A stretch of 64,000 nt of DNA, from the NCBI GenBank assembly GCA_013398055.1, contig VZRS01005636.1:477754-541753 (forward strand), read 5' to 3'. The notes under the pieces were generated by a model, which saw only the letters and a list, made by a program, of their open reading frames with translations, was not told where the DNA came from and ran no database searches. A program made the translations under genes and the position numbers. Of this stretch, positions 61,301 to 64,000 are shown piece by piece (positions within the stretch are counted from its first letter, which is position 1; every line of letters begins with the position of its first letter). The stretch is from Ifrita kowaldi (Eukaryota; Chordata; Aves; Passeriformes; Cinclosomatidae).

Positions 61301-64000
61301 ATTGTCTCCCAGCTCAGCCGTGATGCAGGACAGTGTCTGTGAGGTGCATCTGTGAATCAGGCAATGATTGAATAGATTATATTTGTCTGCATTAGAGAAA
61401 AATTAAACAACTGCATTTTGAAATAAATTTCGTAGAATTATACAGGATCTACTGGACAAAAACTCAGTTCCATTTCTGTGTTGTAATTGTCAGTTTACAG
61501 TGAAAGGACTGCTTGTTAGCAGTGACTAACAACTATACCAAAGAAATTTGGCAAATATGATGATATTTACTTTCTCTGTATTCAGTTGTTATTTCTCTAA
61601 AATCAAGGATTATTTTTTAGTTTACAGATGCAAAAGCAATGCTGTCAGTAACCAAATCATAAACATCAAATGCCACATTTTGAAAAGCCTGAAAAATCAT
61701 GCATTCTTTGTTTCAAACTGAAGGTTTTCTTAACTTTCACACTGCTGCAAACTGTTGTTAACTCCAGTGGGATCTGAACGTATATTTTTGCTTTTGGTTC
61801 CTGTTTCAGAGTGTTTGAAGTGAACCATGATCAGTGCTCATGTTGAGAGGAAAGTTGGCTGGAAGTGAGGATGTGACTGAACCACTGCATTTTCAGACAA
61901 AGTTGCTTTTTTTTCCCATGGAAAGTACTGGAAGTCTGTAATATTTAATTACATGTAAGAAATATTTTCACTTTTTCATCAGATAAGGACTACTGTGAAA
62001 CCATTTAGGGGGCTTGTAAACTAAGATTGGCATTTTACAAAAAAATATCTTTTAAGAAACATTTGGCAAACCTCCAGTCCTATTCTTTAAAAAACCAAAT
62101 GAACTACAAATATTGGGTTTGATGCAAATTGACAAATCACTTCAGCTGATCTGAGCATGAATATTGGTGTGGACAAACAGCGTGGCTGGATAAAAGCGAA
62201 AATGTGTATATTTTCAATTTCAAATGAGATCTAGAGAATACAGATACCCTCCAGACTGAAGTGCACGAGCTGAAATTTGAAACACATTTATGGAAAAATG
62301 CAAATATTTTGCGCATGAATTATAATGTGGCTGCAACCCTGTTGTTTATAGCTGAGCAGGAAGATACACGATATACCCAAAGTGAAAACACTTGTGAGTT
62401 AATGGCAAATTCTTCTTCATTCTGCAAAAATATTACATAGATCCTGACAGTACCTGAGTTTCCAATCCATGCCCGGAGCCCTTGGTCCAATTCAGGTTTC
62501 ACTGGTCTGTTTTACCATGAGCAAGGGCCATGTAAAACGTCCCTTCCAACAAAGATTCCCATTGTATGGCTTCAACCCAAGGGTAATAAATTGCAGCACC
62601 GAAAGCATGCCCACGATTGGTGATGATTTTAGGAGGATCAAATCAATAGTACTTGAATTTAAAGGTGGGATTGGTATAGCAGAGAATTCGAGCCCTGGTA
62701 TTTTACAGAGTTAATTTTGGATTAGTTGAAACCTTAGGGTGGTAGCGCTGTGTTGGAGACCCACAAATAGCAATGCACAAAGAGAGGTTTTCTCCTTTTA
62801 GTTCAAACACTGCTCTTGGCTAGAAATCTTAAAAAGAACAGCTCTACACTTTTAACACTGTATTTTTTTTTTTTATTATTATTTTTTTTTTTTTGGTTAT
62901 GATCTGAGGGTAATCTGACATCTAGATTGGCTTCACACTTTTCTACAGGCAATCTGTGACAAGGGAGGAAACTGAGGAGATGGGAGCATTATCTAAATGA
63001 TATGAGGAAGAGCAGCAAGACATCCTAATAAACCACATTTATCCATGTCAGAGCAGTAGCATTTGTGATTGGCACAACATTCACTCAGTCTCAGAGTGTA
63101 ACTCAGCACATATTTTGTCTCTTTTCTGCAAGGAACAGAAAATCCTCACCAGCATTAATTTAGTTATAGCACATTATGGACTTTTAGGCAGGGAAACATG
63201 TCCAGAACTTGGTGAGAGTCCTCAAAAGGGAAGTATTCATGACAGTTGCAATTCTTTTTATATAATCCCATTATGTGAGAGATTGCTGGAGACATTTTCC
63301 CTTAAAGAGGAAAAGCTGTAGTCATTTTCCCTTGCAGATGGGAGGTATCAGGGAAGCAGCATTACCCATGGAAAGGGAATAGTTTTGCTGCAAGGAGTAA
63401 CATAAATCAGATGCATCTTCAAAATTAATTCCACTACAATTTTTTTTTTTTTTTTTTGCCACTAGTTTCAGAATCCAGGGAAAACAACACATAAATAAAT
63501 GAAAATGTGGCTGCTTTCTACCTTAGGGATATAGAATGGATTAATTTAATTTAATTAGATGAATGTGCTGCTTAAGTGGAAAACATTTCCTTGGTGGAGT
63601 AAACACACAAGAAGGCTGAACTTCTGAAACTTTGTTAAAGTCCAAGTTAAGCTCCCTCAAATAAGTTTCCATTTGATTCCTTTAGAAAGAACAAGAAGAA
63701 AAAAACCCCAACAAAACATATTATTCCCGATCAGAAATGAAGGGATTTTTCTTAATTGTATAGAGCTGTTAACCTGTCACATCTTTTTGTTTTCAAGTTC
63801 AGAATGTATTCGGTTTTAGAATTTACTTTTTTCCCCATCACAGTCACATCAGCTGTTTACTGTCCTTCTTTCCAGTAAAAACATGCAAGATGGTGATGAG
63901 TGTCAATATTTACCATGACTTCAAGTTTTTCAGACAGGACAAAATGCTATCACAATGTCTGTTATGCCTGGATCATAAAATTAGTAGTTTTTCATGAAAG
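58372..64000. other. Unique sequence with T-runs and one spaced duplication
   Basis: No further supported exon or transposon. Long T runs lie at 62863-62894 (two runs with an attatta break) and 63440-63457 (18 T). The 16-mer cgttcacacctctgga occurs at 61088-61103 (as ccgttc...) and 61164-61179. A splice-bounded open segment at 63133-63211 is not phase-compatible with 58274-58371 and is likely chance. Confidence 0.5.

Noticed and set aside
62950..63000. gaggaaactgagg as a MIR antisense core
   Set aside because: The neighbouring diagnostic blocks (aaggtcac, gaaccc) are missing.
63133..63211. Splice-bounded 79-bp open segment
   Set aside because: Acceptor and donor look good, but joining from 58274-58371 would force a frame with a stop, and the peptide has no recognisable features.
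1..64000. CRISPR arrays, tRNA/rRNA genes, telomeric repeats, bacterial operons
   Set aside because: No regularly spaced repeats, no cloverleaf with A and B boxes outside the MIR remnant, and no TTAGGG arrays; the composition is avian nuclear non-coding DNA.

Overview
This window looks like a bird nuclear genome. It is AT-rich and mostly intergenic or intronic, and repeats are sparse. The few recognisable repeats are typical of birds: several CR1 LINE fragments ending in the ATTCTATG-type 3' repeat, an LTR fragment that closely matches a widespread avian ERVL-type LTR as I remember it, and worn MIR-like SINEs of the kind shared by amniotes. The order or species cannot be fixed from the sequence. 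There is no bacterial-type gene organisation, operon, CRISPR array or rRNA, and I saw no tRNA gene.

Layout. 1-3,700: unique AT-rich DNA with an A/C-rich tract, two MIR-like SINE remnants and a possible CR1 scrap. 3,700-12,490: unique sequence. 12,493-18,760: the most repeat-rich part, with a 3' CR1 piece (-), a GC-rich hairpin, a CR1 3' tail (+), an antisense MIR, a CR1 reverse-transcriptase fragment (-) and, directly beside it, a promoter-like LTR candidate. 18,760-31,340: unique sequence. 31,340-32,640: an old, frame-broken CR1/L2-type LINE on the minus strand, recognised from the order and spacing of RT motifs. 36,778-37,048: the avian ERVL-type LTR fragment. 37,050-64,000: mostly unique, with a long G/T tract (48,932-49,167), a TA/TG microsatellite, one CR1 piece (-) and a minimal CR1 tail (+).

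No complete protein-coding gene is visible. Open frames here are short and unsupported, or belong to decayed LINEs. The best trace of a host gene is a 98-bp open segment with strong splice signals at 58,274-58,371 (+). A 72-bp segment at 47,563-47,634 and a 26-bp one at 43,423-43,448 have good splice signals and compatible phases. If real, the right half of the window is intronic sequence of a plus-strand gene that I could not identify. Other spurious-looking splice-bounded frames also occur, so these remain candidates.

I found no evidence of a previously undescribed biological system. The observations most worth checking are the candidate exons, the GC-rich hairpin at 14.6 kb, the LTR-like promoter segment at 18.1-18.7 kb and the strand-asymmetric G/T tracts. 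Family assignments come from memory of consensus sequences, without database comparison.
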